Shown piece after piece: positions 1-7,386 of a stretch of DNA of 64,000 nt (its first letter is position 1; the number at the start of each line of letters is the position of its first letter). The position numbers and the translations under genes were made by a program. This DNA comes from Clostridium tunisiense TJ. Lineage in GTDB: Bacteria > Bacillota > Clostridia > Clostridiales > Clostridiaceae. Below the pieces are notes generated by a model that worked only from the letters and a program-made list of their open reading frames with translations, made no database searches and was not told the origin of the DNA. The stretch spans positions 1 through 64,000 of the forward strand of contig NZ_AMQH01000004.1 of the NCBI RefSeq assembly GCF_000300195.1. Direction: 5' to 3'.

Positions 1-30
1 TATAGGGTTCCATGATAGAATTTTAACTTA

Positions 31-107
31 TTCATCTTCATAAACCCTTAAGGGAACCAGGGTAGGACTAATGTATAAGTTAAGTTTTAACTCTGGTTCC
101 CTATATA
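31..107 (+). repeat. Dispersed fold-back repeat, copy 1
   Basis: Intergenic element whose outer arms GGGAACCAG and CTGGTTCCC can pair, enclosing the conserved block ATGTATAAGTTAAG. Near-copies occur at 3283-3343 (inverted), 13962-14007 (partial), 28277-28360, 42876-42976, 47488-47552, 57875-57962 and 63022-63126. It lies upstream of the nrdD promoter region and carries no open reading frame. Function unknown; it could be a small mobile inverted repeat or a structured RNA. Confidence 0.75.
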
Positions 108-223
108 GTAGTTATGGCAGTAAGTTTACTATTATTTAAATAAGATATTAAGAGAAATTCAAAAGAAAATAATAAGATATAGACTTTATAGCTATATTTG
201 GAATGTGATGAGTTTTACAACCG

Positions 224-270
224 CTACTATATAAAGTATACTTATTTAGAAGTTATACTACATATAGTAG
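224..270 (+). promoter_or_regulatory. Tandem NrdR-like boxes upstream of nrdD
   Basis: Two 16-bp sites, CTACTATATAAAGTAT (224-239) and ATACTACATATAGTAG (255-270), each match about 12 of 16 positions of the NrdR consensus ACACWATATATWGTGT. Their starts are 31 bp apart, that is three helical turns, which is the usual spacing of paired NrdR boxes. They lie about 90-140 bp before the nrdD start. Inference: the anaerobic reductase operon is repressed by NrdR, whose gene is not in this window. Confidence 0.7.
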
Positions 271-361
271 TTGTTTTATATTAATACATAGATAGGGTAG
301 TAAGTATCTCTGCATCTAAGTGTGGAGATTTTTTATGATATTTAACAAGGGAGAAAAAAGC

Positions 362-2698
362 ATGAAAGATAAAAATGTTGAAATCCAGAAAGATTATAGA
401 ATAATAAAAAGGGATGGACGTATTGTAGATTTTCAAATTGAGAAGATTGCTAGAGCAGTAGAGAGATCTTTTGCAGCATCAGAAGAAGAGTATACCTATG
501 AGTACTGCTTACAAATGGCAGAAGAAGTTTTTGAAGCACTTATTTTGAATAAGGAAAGTGCTCCAACAGTGGAAGAAATTCAAGATGAAGTAGAAAACTT
601 GCTTATAAAAAAGGGATACTCTAAAACAGCAAAGGCTTATATTTTATATAGAGCTGAGCGAAGCAAAGTTCGTGAAATGAATTCAAATTTGATGAAAGCC
701 TATGAGGATATAACCTTTAAAGCATCTAAGGATAGTGATTTAAAGAGAGAGAATGCAAATGTCAATGGAGATACTGCAATGGGCTCTATGCTTAAGTATG
801 GTTCAGAAGGATCAAAGCATTTTTCGGAAATGTTTATATTAAGACCAGAACATTCTAAGGCACATAAAAATGGAGATATTCATATCCATGATTTAGATTT
901 TTTAACTTTAACCACTACTTGTTGTCAAATAGATTTAATAAAATTGTTCAAGGACGGCTTTAGTACAGGACATGGAACCTTAAGGGAACCAAATGATATT
1001 GCAAGCTATTCAGCTCTTGCATGTATAGCAATTCAATCTAATCAAAATGATCAGCATGGTGGACAAAGTATACCTAACTTTGATTATGCCCTTGCCTTAG
1101 GTGTGAAAAAAACTTACATAAAAAATTATATTAAGAATATGTGTAAGGCACTAGAAATCATGTTAGATGTAGATAATGCAAAAGAGATAGTAACTGAAAT
1201 TAATACAAAGCTTTTAAATGAAGGAACTGACCTTAGAATTGGGTATCATGAAGAATATTGTAAAAGAGAAAGAGACGTATTAGTCTTAAAAGGATACAAT
1301 GACACACTAATTGAAAAGGCGCAAAGTTTCTCATTAAAGGAAGCTTGGAATGAAACAGATAAGACAACATATCAAGCAATGGAAGCTTTAATACATAACC
1401 TTAATACTATGAACTCGAGAGCAGGTGCACAAACACCATTTTCATCTATAAATTATGGAATGGATACTTCAGAGGAAGGAAGAATGGTGGTAAGGAATTT
1501 ATTATTATCCTTAGAACGAGGTTTAGGAAATGGTGAAACTCCAATTTTCCCTATTCATATCTTTAAAGTGAAGGAAGGAATAAATGTAAACCCAAATGAA
1601 CCTAACTATGATTTATTTAAATTGGCTTGTAGAGTAAGTTCTAAAAGATTATTCCCTAACTTTGCTTTCCAAGATGCACCTTTTAATGCAAAGTACTATA
1701 AACCAGGAAAACCTGAAACCGAGATAGCTTATATGGGCTGCAGAACCAGAGTTATAGCTAATGCTTATGATCCAGAAAGTGAAATTACTTATGGAAGAGG
1801 TAACTTAAGCTTTACGTCAATTAACTTACCAAGGATTGCACTTAACTCAAAGGGAGATAAAGAGGTTTTCTTTAAAAAGCTAGATGAGTTAATAGATCTT
1901 TGCACCCAACAACTTCTTGAAAGATTTAAAATTCAATGCAGTAAAAAAGTTAAGAATTATCCTTTCTTAATGGGTCAGGGCATCTGGAGAGATAGTGATA
2001 AGTTAGACTTTGAGGATGAAGTTGGTGAGGTATTAAAACATGGTACCTTAACTATAGGTTTCATAGGACTTGCAGAATGTTTAGTTGCTTTAGTTGGAAA
2101 ACATCATGGTGAAGATGAAGAGGCTAGAAAGCTTGGATTTGAAATAGTAAGCCACATGAGAAATAGAATGGATGAAGAAGCTGAAAAGACTAAGTTAAAC
2201 TTCTCCTTAATAGCAACTCCAGCAGAGGGGCTATCAGGAAGATTTATAAAAATGGATAAGGAAATCTTTGGGGAAATTAAAGGGGTTACTGACAGGGAAT
2301 ACTATACTAACAGTTTCCATATTCCAGTATATTATAAGATAAATGCCTACGATAAGATTACAATTGAAGCACCTTATCATGAATTAACTAATGGTGGACA
2401 TATTACCTATGTAGAACTAGATGGAGATGCTTCAAAAAATGTAGAAGCTTTTGAAAAAATCATCAAAACTATGCATAAATCTGGTATAGGCTATGGTTCA
2501 ATTAACCACCCTGTGGACAGAGACCCTGTATGTGGCTTTAGCGGAATAATTAACGATACATGTCCTAAGTGTGGTAGAACGGATAAGGATATGCCATTTG
2601 AGAGAATTAGACGTATTACAGGCTACTTAGTAGGCACTCTTGATAGATTTAATAATGCCAAGTTATCAGAGGTAAGAGATAGAGTAAAACATAATTAA
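362..2698 (+). CDS. nrdD: Anaerobic (class III) ribonucleoside-triphosphate reductase
   Basis: Reduces ribonucleoside triphosphates to deoxyribonucleotides without oxygen, using a glycyl radical installed by NrdG. The N-terminus (about residues 10-100) is an ATP-cone with the IIKRDGRIVDF signature. The C-terminus carries the zinc cysteines (CGFSG then CPKCGR) followed by the glycyl radical loop RITGYLVGTL, with the radical Gly at about residue 754. The 778-residue length is normal. I chose the ATG at 362 because GGGAG lies 8 nt upstream; in-frame GTG 320 and ATG 335 are longer alternatives. It forms an operon with nrdG 80 bp downstream, and NrdR-like boxes precede it. Confidence 0.96.
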   Translation: MKDKNVEIQKDYRIIKRDGRIVDFQIEKIARAVERSFAASEEEYTYEYCLQMAEEVFEALILNKESAPTVEEIQDEVENLLIKKGYSKTAKAYILYRAERSKVREMNSNLMKAYEDITFKASKDSDLKRENANVNGDTAMGSMLKYGSEGSKHFSEMFILRPEHSKAHKNGDIHIHDLDFLTLTTTCCQIDLIKLFKDGFSTGHGTLREPNDIASYSALACIAIQSNQNDQHGGQSIPNFDYALALGVKKTYIKNYIKNMCKALEIMLDVDNAKEIVTEINTKLLNEGTDLRIGYHEEYCKRERDVLVLKGYNDTLIEKAQSFSLKEAWNETDKTTYQAMEALIHNLNTMNSRAGAQTPFSSINYGMDTSEEGRMVVRNLLLSLERGLGNGETPIFPIHIFKVKEGINVNPNEPNYDLFKLACRVSSKRLFPNFAFQDAPFNAKYYKPGKPETEIAYMGCRTRVIANAYDPESEITYGRGNLSFTSINLPRIALNSKGDKEVFFKKLDELIDLCTQQLLERFKIQCSKKVKNYPFLMGQGIWRDSDKLDFEDEVGEVLKHGTLTIGFIGLAECLVALVGKHHGEDEEARKLGFEIVSHMRNRMDEEAEKTKLNFSLIATPAEGLSGRFIKMDKEIFGEIKGVTDREYYTNSFHIPVYYKINAYDKITIEAPYHELTNGGHITYVELDGDASKNVEAFEKIIKTMHKSGIGYGSINHPVDRDPVCGFSGIINDTCPKCGRTDKDMPFERIRRITGYLVGTLDRFNNAKLSEVRDRVKHN

Positions 2699-2779
2699 AG
2701 GAATGAGATACTCATTGTTTTTGATTTTATAACACTATAGAGCTAAAGAGAGTAAAATACAATTAAAAGGATGAGTTTT

Positions 2780-3274
2780 ATGAAGATAAAAGTATCTAAT
2801 ATAATCAATGATTCAATTGTAGATGGACCAGGAATAAGACTTGCAGTTTTTACCCAAGGCTGTACCCATAATTGCATAGGATGCCATAATCCTCAGACCC
2901 ATGATATAAATGGTGGACACCCTATGGAGATGAAAGACATAATTGAAATGGTTAATAAGAATCCATTGCTAGATGGAGTAACTATTACTGGAGGAGAACC
3001 ATTTCTGCAAAGCAAGGAACTTTCTAGTCTAGCTAAAGAGATAAAGAGACTTGGTTTAAATGTGATGGTGTATACAGGCTTTACCTGGGAAGAGCTCATG
3101 AGAAATTATGAGGTTCATAAGAGCTTTTTAAAGGAAATTGATGTATTAGTTGATGGAAGATTTATGCCAGATTTAAAGTCTTTGGATTTAAAATACAGAG
3201 GATCCTCAAATCAAAGAATTATTGATGTGAAGAAGACTTTAGAACTGAAAGCAATTAAAAAATTTGAGTTGTAA
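2780..3274 (+). CDS. nrdG: Anaerobic ribonucleotide reductase-activating protein (radical SAM)
   Basis: Radical SAM activase that cleaves S-adenosylmethionine to generate the glycyl radical on NrdD. The CTHNCIGC cluster motif (CxxxCxxC) sits near residue 30, preceded by the typical [15 protein letters not shown] stretch, and TGGEP follows. About 164 residues, a normal size for this family. The start at 2780 places the AAAAGGATGAG ribosome site at good distance; an ATG at 2771 is also in frame but would abut its own AGG. It directly follows nrdD in the same direction and is probably co-transcribed. Confidence 0.95.
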   Translation: MKIKVSNIINDSIVDGPGIRLAVFTQGCTHNCIGCHNPQTHDINGGHPMEMKDIIEMVNKNPLLDGVTITGGEPFLQSKELSSLAKEIKRLGLNVMVYTGFTWEELMRNYEVHKSFLKEIDVLVDGRFMPDLKSLDLKYRGSSNQRIIDVKKTLELKAIKKFEL

Positions 3275-3282
3275 AGGCTATA

Positions 3283-3343
3283 AGCTATATAGGGAACCAA
3301 AGTTAAGAATTAACTTTGGTTTTCTTAAGGCCTTTTGAAGATC
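3283..3343 (-). repeat. Dispersed fold-back repeat, copy 2 (inverted, short)
   Basis: Read on the minus strand it runs from TCTTCAAAAGGCCTTAAG to GGTTCCCTATATAGC, matching the other copies but lacking their central block. Its arms AAACCAAAGTTA and TAACTTTGGTTT pair perfectly although the bases differ from copy 1, which is compensatory variation. It lies just after nrdG and could also act as a terminator for that transcript. Confidence 0.7.
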
Positions 3344-3449
3344 ACTAAAATAAATGTTCACCTTGGAAGCTTATATATTAAAAGCATTTAAAAATCATAA
3401 ATAAACAAGCATTTATAAGCAGGACATTTTAAAAACTCTCATATAAGAA

Positions 3450-3487
3450 AAATAATAACCCTAGGGAAACATTATCCCTAGGGTTAT
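3450..3487 (-). terminator. Rho-independent terminator of the cbi operon
   Basis: The near-perfect hairpin AATAACCCTAGGG / CCCTAGGGTTATT abuts the cbiO stop codon. On the minus strand it is followed by a T-rich run (TTATTTTTCTTAT). Confidence 0.85.
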
Positions 3488-4318
3488 TTATGTACCAATT
3501 AATTTTAACAGTTGTTTCTTGTTACGTGGAATAATATCATCATTGATTAATTCTTTAGCTTTCAAAGCTTTATAAACTTCAAAGACTAAGGGCTTTTCTA
3601 TAGCTCCTGCTTCTATCCAATGATCATTTTCAAAAACTTCTTCTGGGGTGCCTTCACCTACTAATTCACCATTTTTAAGAATAAATATGTAATCTGACCA
3701 AGAGTAAGCAAAATCAATATCATGAGTTGATAAAAGTAAGGTAGTGCCAGTTTTGTTGATATCATTTAGTAACTCCTCAATCATTGCACTATGCTTAGGG
3801 TCTAAAGAAGAAGTTGGTTCATCTAAGATAACTACCTCTGGCTCCATAACTAAGATATCAGCAATGGAAACTCTTTTTTTCTGACCATAACTTAAAAAAT
3901 GAGTAGGCTTATCCTTAAAATCAAAAACATTAGTATCTTCAAGAGCCTTATCAACTCTACGCTTTACTTCAGCCTTTTCTAAATTTAAATTCATAGCACC
4001 AAAGGAAACTTCTTGATAGACATTAGCAGAAAAAAGCTGAGTATCAGGGTCTTGGAATACAATTCCGACCTTTTGTCTAATTTTTTTCAATTCTTTATGA
4101 GAATATTTTAGAGGAACCTTATTGAAAATTATTTCACCCTTTGTGGGTTTTAGGATGCCATTAAGGTGTAAAAATAAAGTGGATTTCCCTGCACCATTTA
4201 TTCCAAGAAAAGAAATCTTTTTTCCTCTTTCAATTTTTAGATTTAAATTATTTATAGCTTTAGTACCATCACTATATTTAAAGGTTAAATTATTTAGTTC
4301 AATTATGTAATCCTTCAC
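3488..4318 (-). CDS. cbiO: Cobalt ECF transporter ATP-binding protein
   Basis: ATPase of the energy-coupling-factor cobalt importer, on the cytoplasmic face, working with CbiQ, CbiM and CbiN. Walker A is GINGAGKST (about residues 39-47); the signature LSYGQKKR is followed by Walker B VVILDEP and the H-loop STHDIDFA. The GTG at 4318 is preferred because GAGGTG lies just upstream; ATG 4330 is in frame but has no ribosome site. It is last in cbiM-cbiN-cbiQ-cbiO and is followed at once by a terminator. Regulated through the upstream cobalamin riboswitch. Confidence 0.93.
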   Translation of the reverse strand: MKDYIIELNNLTFKYSDGTKAINNLNLKIERGKKISFLGINGAGKSTLFLHLNGILKPTKGEIIFNKVPLKYSHKELKKIRQKVGIVFQDPDTQLFSANVYQEVSFGAMNLNLEKAEVKRRVDKALEDTNVFDFKDKPTHFLSYGQKKRVSIADILVMEPEVVILDEPTSSLDPKHSAMIEELLNDINKTGTTLLLSTHDIDFAYSWSDYIFILKNGELVGEGTPEEVFENDHWIEAGAIEKPLVFEVYKALKAKELINDDIIPRNKKQLLKLIGT

Positions 4319-4333
4319 AATACACCTCATTTG

Positions 4334-5101
4334 TTACAGGAAAATTGCTAAAATTAAAAGCAATAATTCTATTGTAATTATTTTTGGTAGGGATAAAAAT
4401 TCTTGAAAATCTTCCAATTCAATAACATTTAGGTATCCGTTGTACCCTCTGGACTCAAGAGCTGTAAAGGTATCAAAGGAGCGCTTATAAGATTTGATAA
4501 AAAGGTTTGAGCATAGAAGAGCAATGGACTTTATAGAACTTTTCAAGTTTAAATAACCAAGCCTAGAATTTTGAGAGATAATAATATTGGCTGAAGTATT
4601 TAATAAAATAAATATAAAATAATAGACTAAAGACATAAGTTCTATAAATAATACTGGGACCTTTAGCTTTTTTAGTGCAAGTAAAATATTTGTCATAGGA
4701 GTGGTAACTGTTAGAAAGTATAGACAACTAACAGAGCCTAAGGATTTACAAAAGGTTCTCAAAGAAGTCCATAGGCTTTCAGAAGTACAACCAATATAAG
4801 TATTATAAATTTTTATGTAGAATAGAGCACCAACACTTGAATCTAATTTGTTAATAGCTATAGTTAAAACTCCAGTAATTAAAAATACAGTTGGAATTAG
4901 AAGAAGTTTTAGGTAAAGGGAGAGTGGAACTCCCCCTTTTACAATTGAAACATAGGACATAAATAATATTACTCCCATAGAAATAAATACAGAATTGCTA
5001 TATATGCAAATAAACATAGTTAGCAATGAAAATAAAAGTTTTTCAATGGGATTGCTATTACTAAGTTTTGAATTATAAGCATAGTTATCTATACTAATCA
5101 T
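4334..5101 (-). CDS. cbiQ: Cobalt ECF transporter transmembrane (T) component
   Basis: Membrane coupling subunit that joins the CbiO ATPase to the CbiM substrate component. 255 residues, with several hydrophobic helices and the T-component segment around SFDTFTALESRGYNG, which contains the Arg-Gly coupling motif. It overlaps the end of cbiN by 8 bp and ends 15 bp before cbiO, so translation is probably coupled. A second coupling motif is not obvious to me; the identification rests on family pattern and operon position. Confidence 0.92.
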   Translation of the reverse strand: MISIDNYAYNSKLSNSNPIEKLLFSLLTMFICIYSNSVFISMGVILFMSYVSIVKGGVPLSLYLKLLLIPTVFLITGVLTIAINKLDSSVGALFYIKIYNTYIGCTSESLWTSLRTFCKSLGSVSCLYFLTVTTPMTNILLALKKLKVPVLFIELMSLVYYFIFILLNTSANIIISQNSRLGYLNLKSSIKSIALLCSNLFIKSYKRSFDTFTALESRGYNGYLNVIELEDFQEFLSLPKIITIELLLLILAIFL

Positions 5102-5420
5102 TTTCCCCCCTATGTTCCACAGAATGTTTACCCTTTCCGTAGCCTAAGTAATATCCGATTAATCCTGCACCTATTGCAGCCTGAAGAGCAAACAATAAAC
5201 TTTCAATTTCACCACTTGGTGGCTCCCAGATTGATGAAAACCAAGGAGTATATTCTGGGTTAATTTCTGTAATTAGCTCCTCTGCTTGTCCGTCAGCACC
5301 ACCAAATTCAGCTCCTTTGTTAAGGAAGAGAGGTAATACTGCAAGAAAAATAACTAGTGCAATTATAATTAAATTGTTAGGAAAACTTTTATGTTTTTTT
5401 TCTTTAATCATAGTTGACAT
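5094..5420 (-). CDS. cbiN: Cobalt transport protein CbiN
   Basis: Small auxiliary membrane subunit needed with CbiM for cobalt capture. It has an N-terminal transmembrane helix (NLIIIALVIFLAVLPLFL), an extracytoplasmic loop with the family-typical GADGQAEELI stretch, and a second helix (LLFALQAAIGAGLIGYYLGY). I start at ATG 5420 because AGGAGG, embedded in the last codons of cbiM, lies 6 nt upstream; a longer frame exists from 5435. cbiM and cbiN are separated by one base. Confidence 0.93.
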   Translation of the reverse strand: MSTMIKEKKHKSFPNNLIIIALVIFLAVLPLFLNKGAEFGGADGQAEELITEINPEYTPWFSSIWEPPSGEIESLLFALQAAIGAGLIGYYLGYGKGKHSVEHRGEND

Positions 5421-5421
5421 T

Positions 5422-6162
5422 TTAAACCTCCTCACTTATAACCTTTAGCTCTTGTAATTCAGAGTAGTTGTAAGCTTTTAATGCTTTAAAGATTAATACA
5501 GTTAGTAGACCTTCACTAATTGCAAGGGGAATTTGAGTTAATGCAAACACTCCTAAAAATTTAATTAATGAAGCATAAAAACCACCTGTGGCACTTGGGT
5601 ATGCAGCAGCTAACTGAATAGAAGTTACTACATAGGTTGCAAGGTCACCAAGAGTTGCGGCTAAAAACACTGCAAGTCCTTGAGAGCCCTTTGATTTTAT
5701 AATTAACTTGTAAGTATAATAAGCAACTAAAGAACCGACTACTGCCATAGAAAAGGTGTTAGCACCTAGTGTGGTAATTCCGCCATGCGCCAGTAGCAGG
5801 GCTTGAAAGATTAAAACAATTAACCCAACAACACTCATAGCAGTTGGTCCAAAGAGAATTGCACCTAGGCCTATCCCCGTTGGGTGAGAACAGCTACCAG
5901 TTAAGGAAGGTAGTTTTAAAGCAGAAAGTACAAAGGTAAAGGCTGCTGCCACTGCTAATATAAATTTGAGTTTTGGATTTTCTTTAAGCTTACTGTTAAT
6001 AGATCTTAAACCAACCACAATAAAGGGTAAAGTTATTACTCCCCAAGATAGGCTCCAAAGTGGAGAAAGAAAACCTTCCATTATGTGCATGGCAAACACA
6101 GTTTTAGAAAGTGTGAGAGAAAAAAGTAGTGACATTAGAAAAATTTCACGTTTTTTTAGCAT
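5422..6162 (-). CDS. cbiM: Cobalt ECF transporter substrate-capture protein
   Basis: Membrane S component that binds Co(II). A signal peptide of about 24 residues precedes MHIMEGFL, the conserved new N-terminus whose Met-His amino-terminal copper/nickel-like site coordinates the metal in this family. Further conserved segments are SCSHPTGIGLGAILFGP and LLAHGGITTLGANTFSMA. AAGGGAG lies 8 nt before the ATG. First gene of cbiMNQO; the roughly 600-bp leader holds a fold-back element, a terminator and a cobalamin riboswitch, so uptake is expected to shut down when B12 is plentiful. Confidence 0.95.
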   Translation of the reverse strand: MLKKREIFLMSLLFSLTLSKTVFAMHIMEGFLSPLWSLSWGVITLPFIVVGLRSINSKLKENPKLKFILAVAAAFTFVLSALKLPSLTGSCSHPTGIGLGAILFGPTAMSVVGLIVLIFQALLLAHGGITTLGANTFSMAVVGSLVAYYTYKLIIKSKGSQGLAVFLAATLGDLATYVVTSIQLAAAYPSATGGFYASLIKFLGVFALTQIPLAISEGLLTVLIFKALKAYNYSELQELKVISEEV

Positions 6163-6180
6163 AATTAATGCTCCCTTCTA

Positions 6181-6340
6181 AGGCATGTGAAAATAAATAA
6201 TAAGTCAAAGATGAGAAGGATATTTGGAGTTAGACAAGGAAACAGGTTCCGCAGATAGTAGAGCTATCTAAGGGTTCTGTTGACGAAGTATAGCTCAAAA
6301 TAGACAAGCATACTGACTTATTTATTTTTTGAAGATGCCT
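6181..6340. repeat. 160-bp fold-back element in the cbi leader
   Basis: The ends AGGCATGTGAAAATAAATAA and TTATTTATTTTTTGAAGATGCCT form a long imperfect inverted repeat. Inside, AACAGGTTCC pairs with GGGTTCTGTT around a GATAG / CTATC hairpin. The compact cloverleaf-like design and the position between the cbi terminator and the cbiM start suggest an inserted structured element, either a non-autonomous mobile element or an RNA. I recall similar sequences scattered in clostridial genomes but cannot search for them here. Confidence 0.6.
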
Positions 6341-6444
6341 AAATTTAATTTTCATAGTTACTGCTTTAAGAAAAATAGAATACACTAACAAAATGAATTT
6401 ATTTATTATTTAAAGGAAAGCCTTAATTATTGCTTATTGCAAAT

Positions 6445-6475
6445 AAAAAAACCTAACTTTAGAAAAGTTAGGTTG
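6445..6475 (-). terminator. Riboswitch expression-platform terminator
   Basis: AACCTAACTTT / AAAGTTAGGTT hairpin followed, on the minus strand, by seven T residues. It lies between the cobalamin aptamer and cbiM, so it is the probable premature-termination switch of the riboswitch. Confidence 0.8.
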
Positions 6476-6589
6476 CCATATTAACATAATTATAAACAGT
6501 GGGTTTATTTAATCTACTTTGTAAGCTAAGTTCACAAAGAGAAAGTACTATTTAAGCATATTAGGCATATAAACTTTCCATGGAAGTGT

Positions 6590-6790
6590 ATACCAAACAT
6601 TAAGCAGGTCTCCTGACTTATAGATCATAACTTATCCTAATCCTTCTCAAAATTTCTTTCAATGGTTTATTTAGGTAAGCTCCCTAGTTACAGTGGCCGG
6701 ACCGTTGGAGACTTTCACTCCATTCCCTTTTAATTCTCCATACTTTTTATGGAAAAACTCAATGTACGAAATATTCTATTTTATTTAAAG
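6590..6790 (-). promoter_or_regulatory. Cobalamin (B12) riboswitch
   Basis: On the minus strand the B12 box reads TAAGTCAGGAGACCTGCTT (6602-6620). Upstream are the conserved core pieces GGGAAT (near 6726), GGAGTGAAAGTCTCC and CCGGCCACTGTAACTAGG (about 6675-6697). This order is that of adenosyl-/hydroxocobalamin aptamers. It precedes a terminator and the cobalt uptake operon. The aptamer boundaries are approximate. Confidence 0.92.
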
Positions 6791-6942
6791 TAAACTATCT
6801 AATGTGATTATAAGCAATAACATAAAATATGTCAATGTTTTCGCCCTTGTATACCTAAAGGGGTTTTTTATAGCTTTACTGAAATAATTTAACTTCTAGT
6901 AGTAGGCTACAAACAAAGAAACACTGTATCAAAAAGGGTTTA

Positions 6943-6972
6943 GTGTATCAGTCAGTGAAATAATTGATACAC
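6943..6972 (+). promoter_or_regulatory. Inverted repeat, likely upstream activator site of the sigma-54 activator
   Basis: GTGTATCA (6943-6950) and TGATACAC (6965-6972) form perfect 8-bp arms about 37 bp before the -24 element; a related half-site CTGTATCA lies at 6924-6931. This is where a LevR/CelR-type enhancer-binding protein would be expected to bind. Confidence 0.6.
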
Positions 6973-7008
6973 AGTCATGTAAACCTTTAGATATAAGAGT
7001 GTGAAAAG

Positions 7009-7025
7009 TTGGCACGGTTTTTGCT
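7009..7025 (+). promoter_or_regulatory. Sigma-54 (-24/-12) promoter
   Basis: TTGGCACGGTTTTTGCT matches the RpoN consensus TTGGCACG-N4-TTGCW with the GG and GC dinucleotides at correct spacing. It sits 38 bp before the PTS IIB start, and a sigma-54 activator gene lies at 11221-13890 in the same cluster. Confidence 0.92.
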
Positions 7026-7062
7026 CTTATATTAGTGTAAACATATTTAAAGGAGGTATCAT

Positions 7063-7371
7063 ATGAAGGTTCTTATGGTGTGTTCAGGGGGGATGTCTAG
7101 CGCTATTGTAGTTAAGGCTATAAAAAAGGAAGCAGATAAGCAAGGCTTTCAATTAGAGATTAAAGCTGTGGGTACACAAGAGTTTGAAGAAGAACTTAAG
7201 ACAGGAACATATGACCTTGCAATAGTTGCTCCACAGGTTAAACATAGATTCAATGTGTTTAAAGAGCAAGCAGCAAGTGCTAATGTACCAATAGAACTTA
7301 TTGTTCCAATGGGATATACACCAATAGGTGCACCAAAGGTACTACTGCAAATTAAAAAATATATGAAGTAA
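7063..7371 (+). CDS. PTS lactose/cellobiose-family IIB component
   Basis: Cytoplasmic phosphocarrier that passes phosphate from IIA to the incoming sugar at IIC. It has 102 residues, with the phosphocysteine Cys7 in the P-loop VCSGGMSS and a C-terminal LLQIKKYM helix, as in CelA/ChbB-type IIB proteins. GGAGG lies upstream of the ATG. First gene after the sigma-54 promoter; IIC follows 15 bp later. The substrate cannot be read from IIB; the neighbours suggest a beta-linked disaccharide. Confidence 0.94.
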   Translation: MKVLMVCSGGMSSAIVVKAIKKEADKQGFQLEIKAVGTQEFEEELKTGTYDLAIVAPQVKHRFNVFKEQAASANVPIELIVPMGYTPIGAPKVLLQIKKYMK

Positions 7372-7386
7372 GGGGGATTAGTATTT

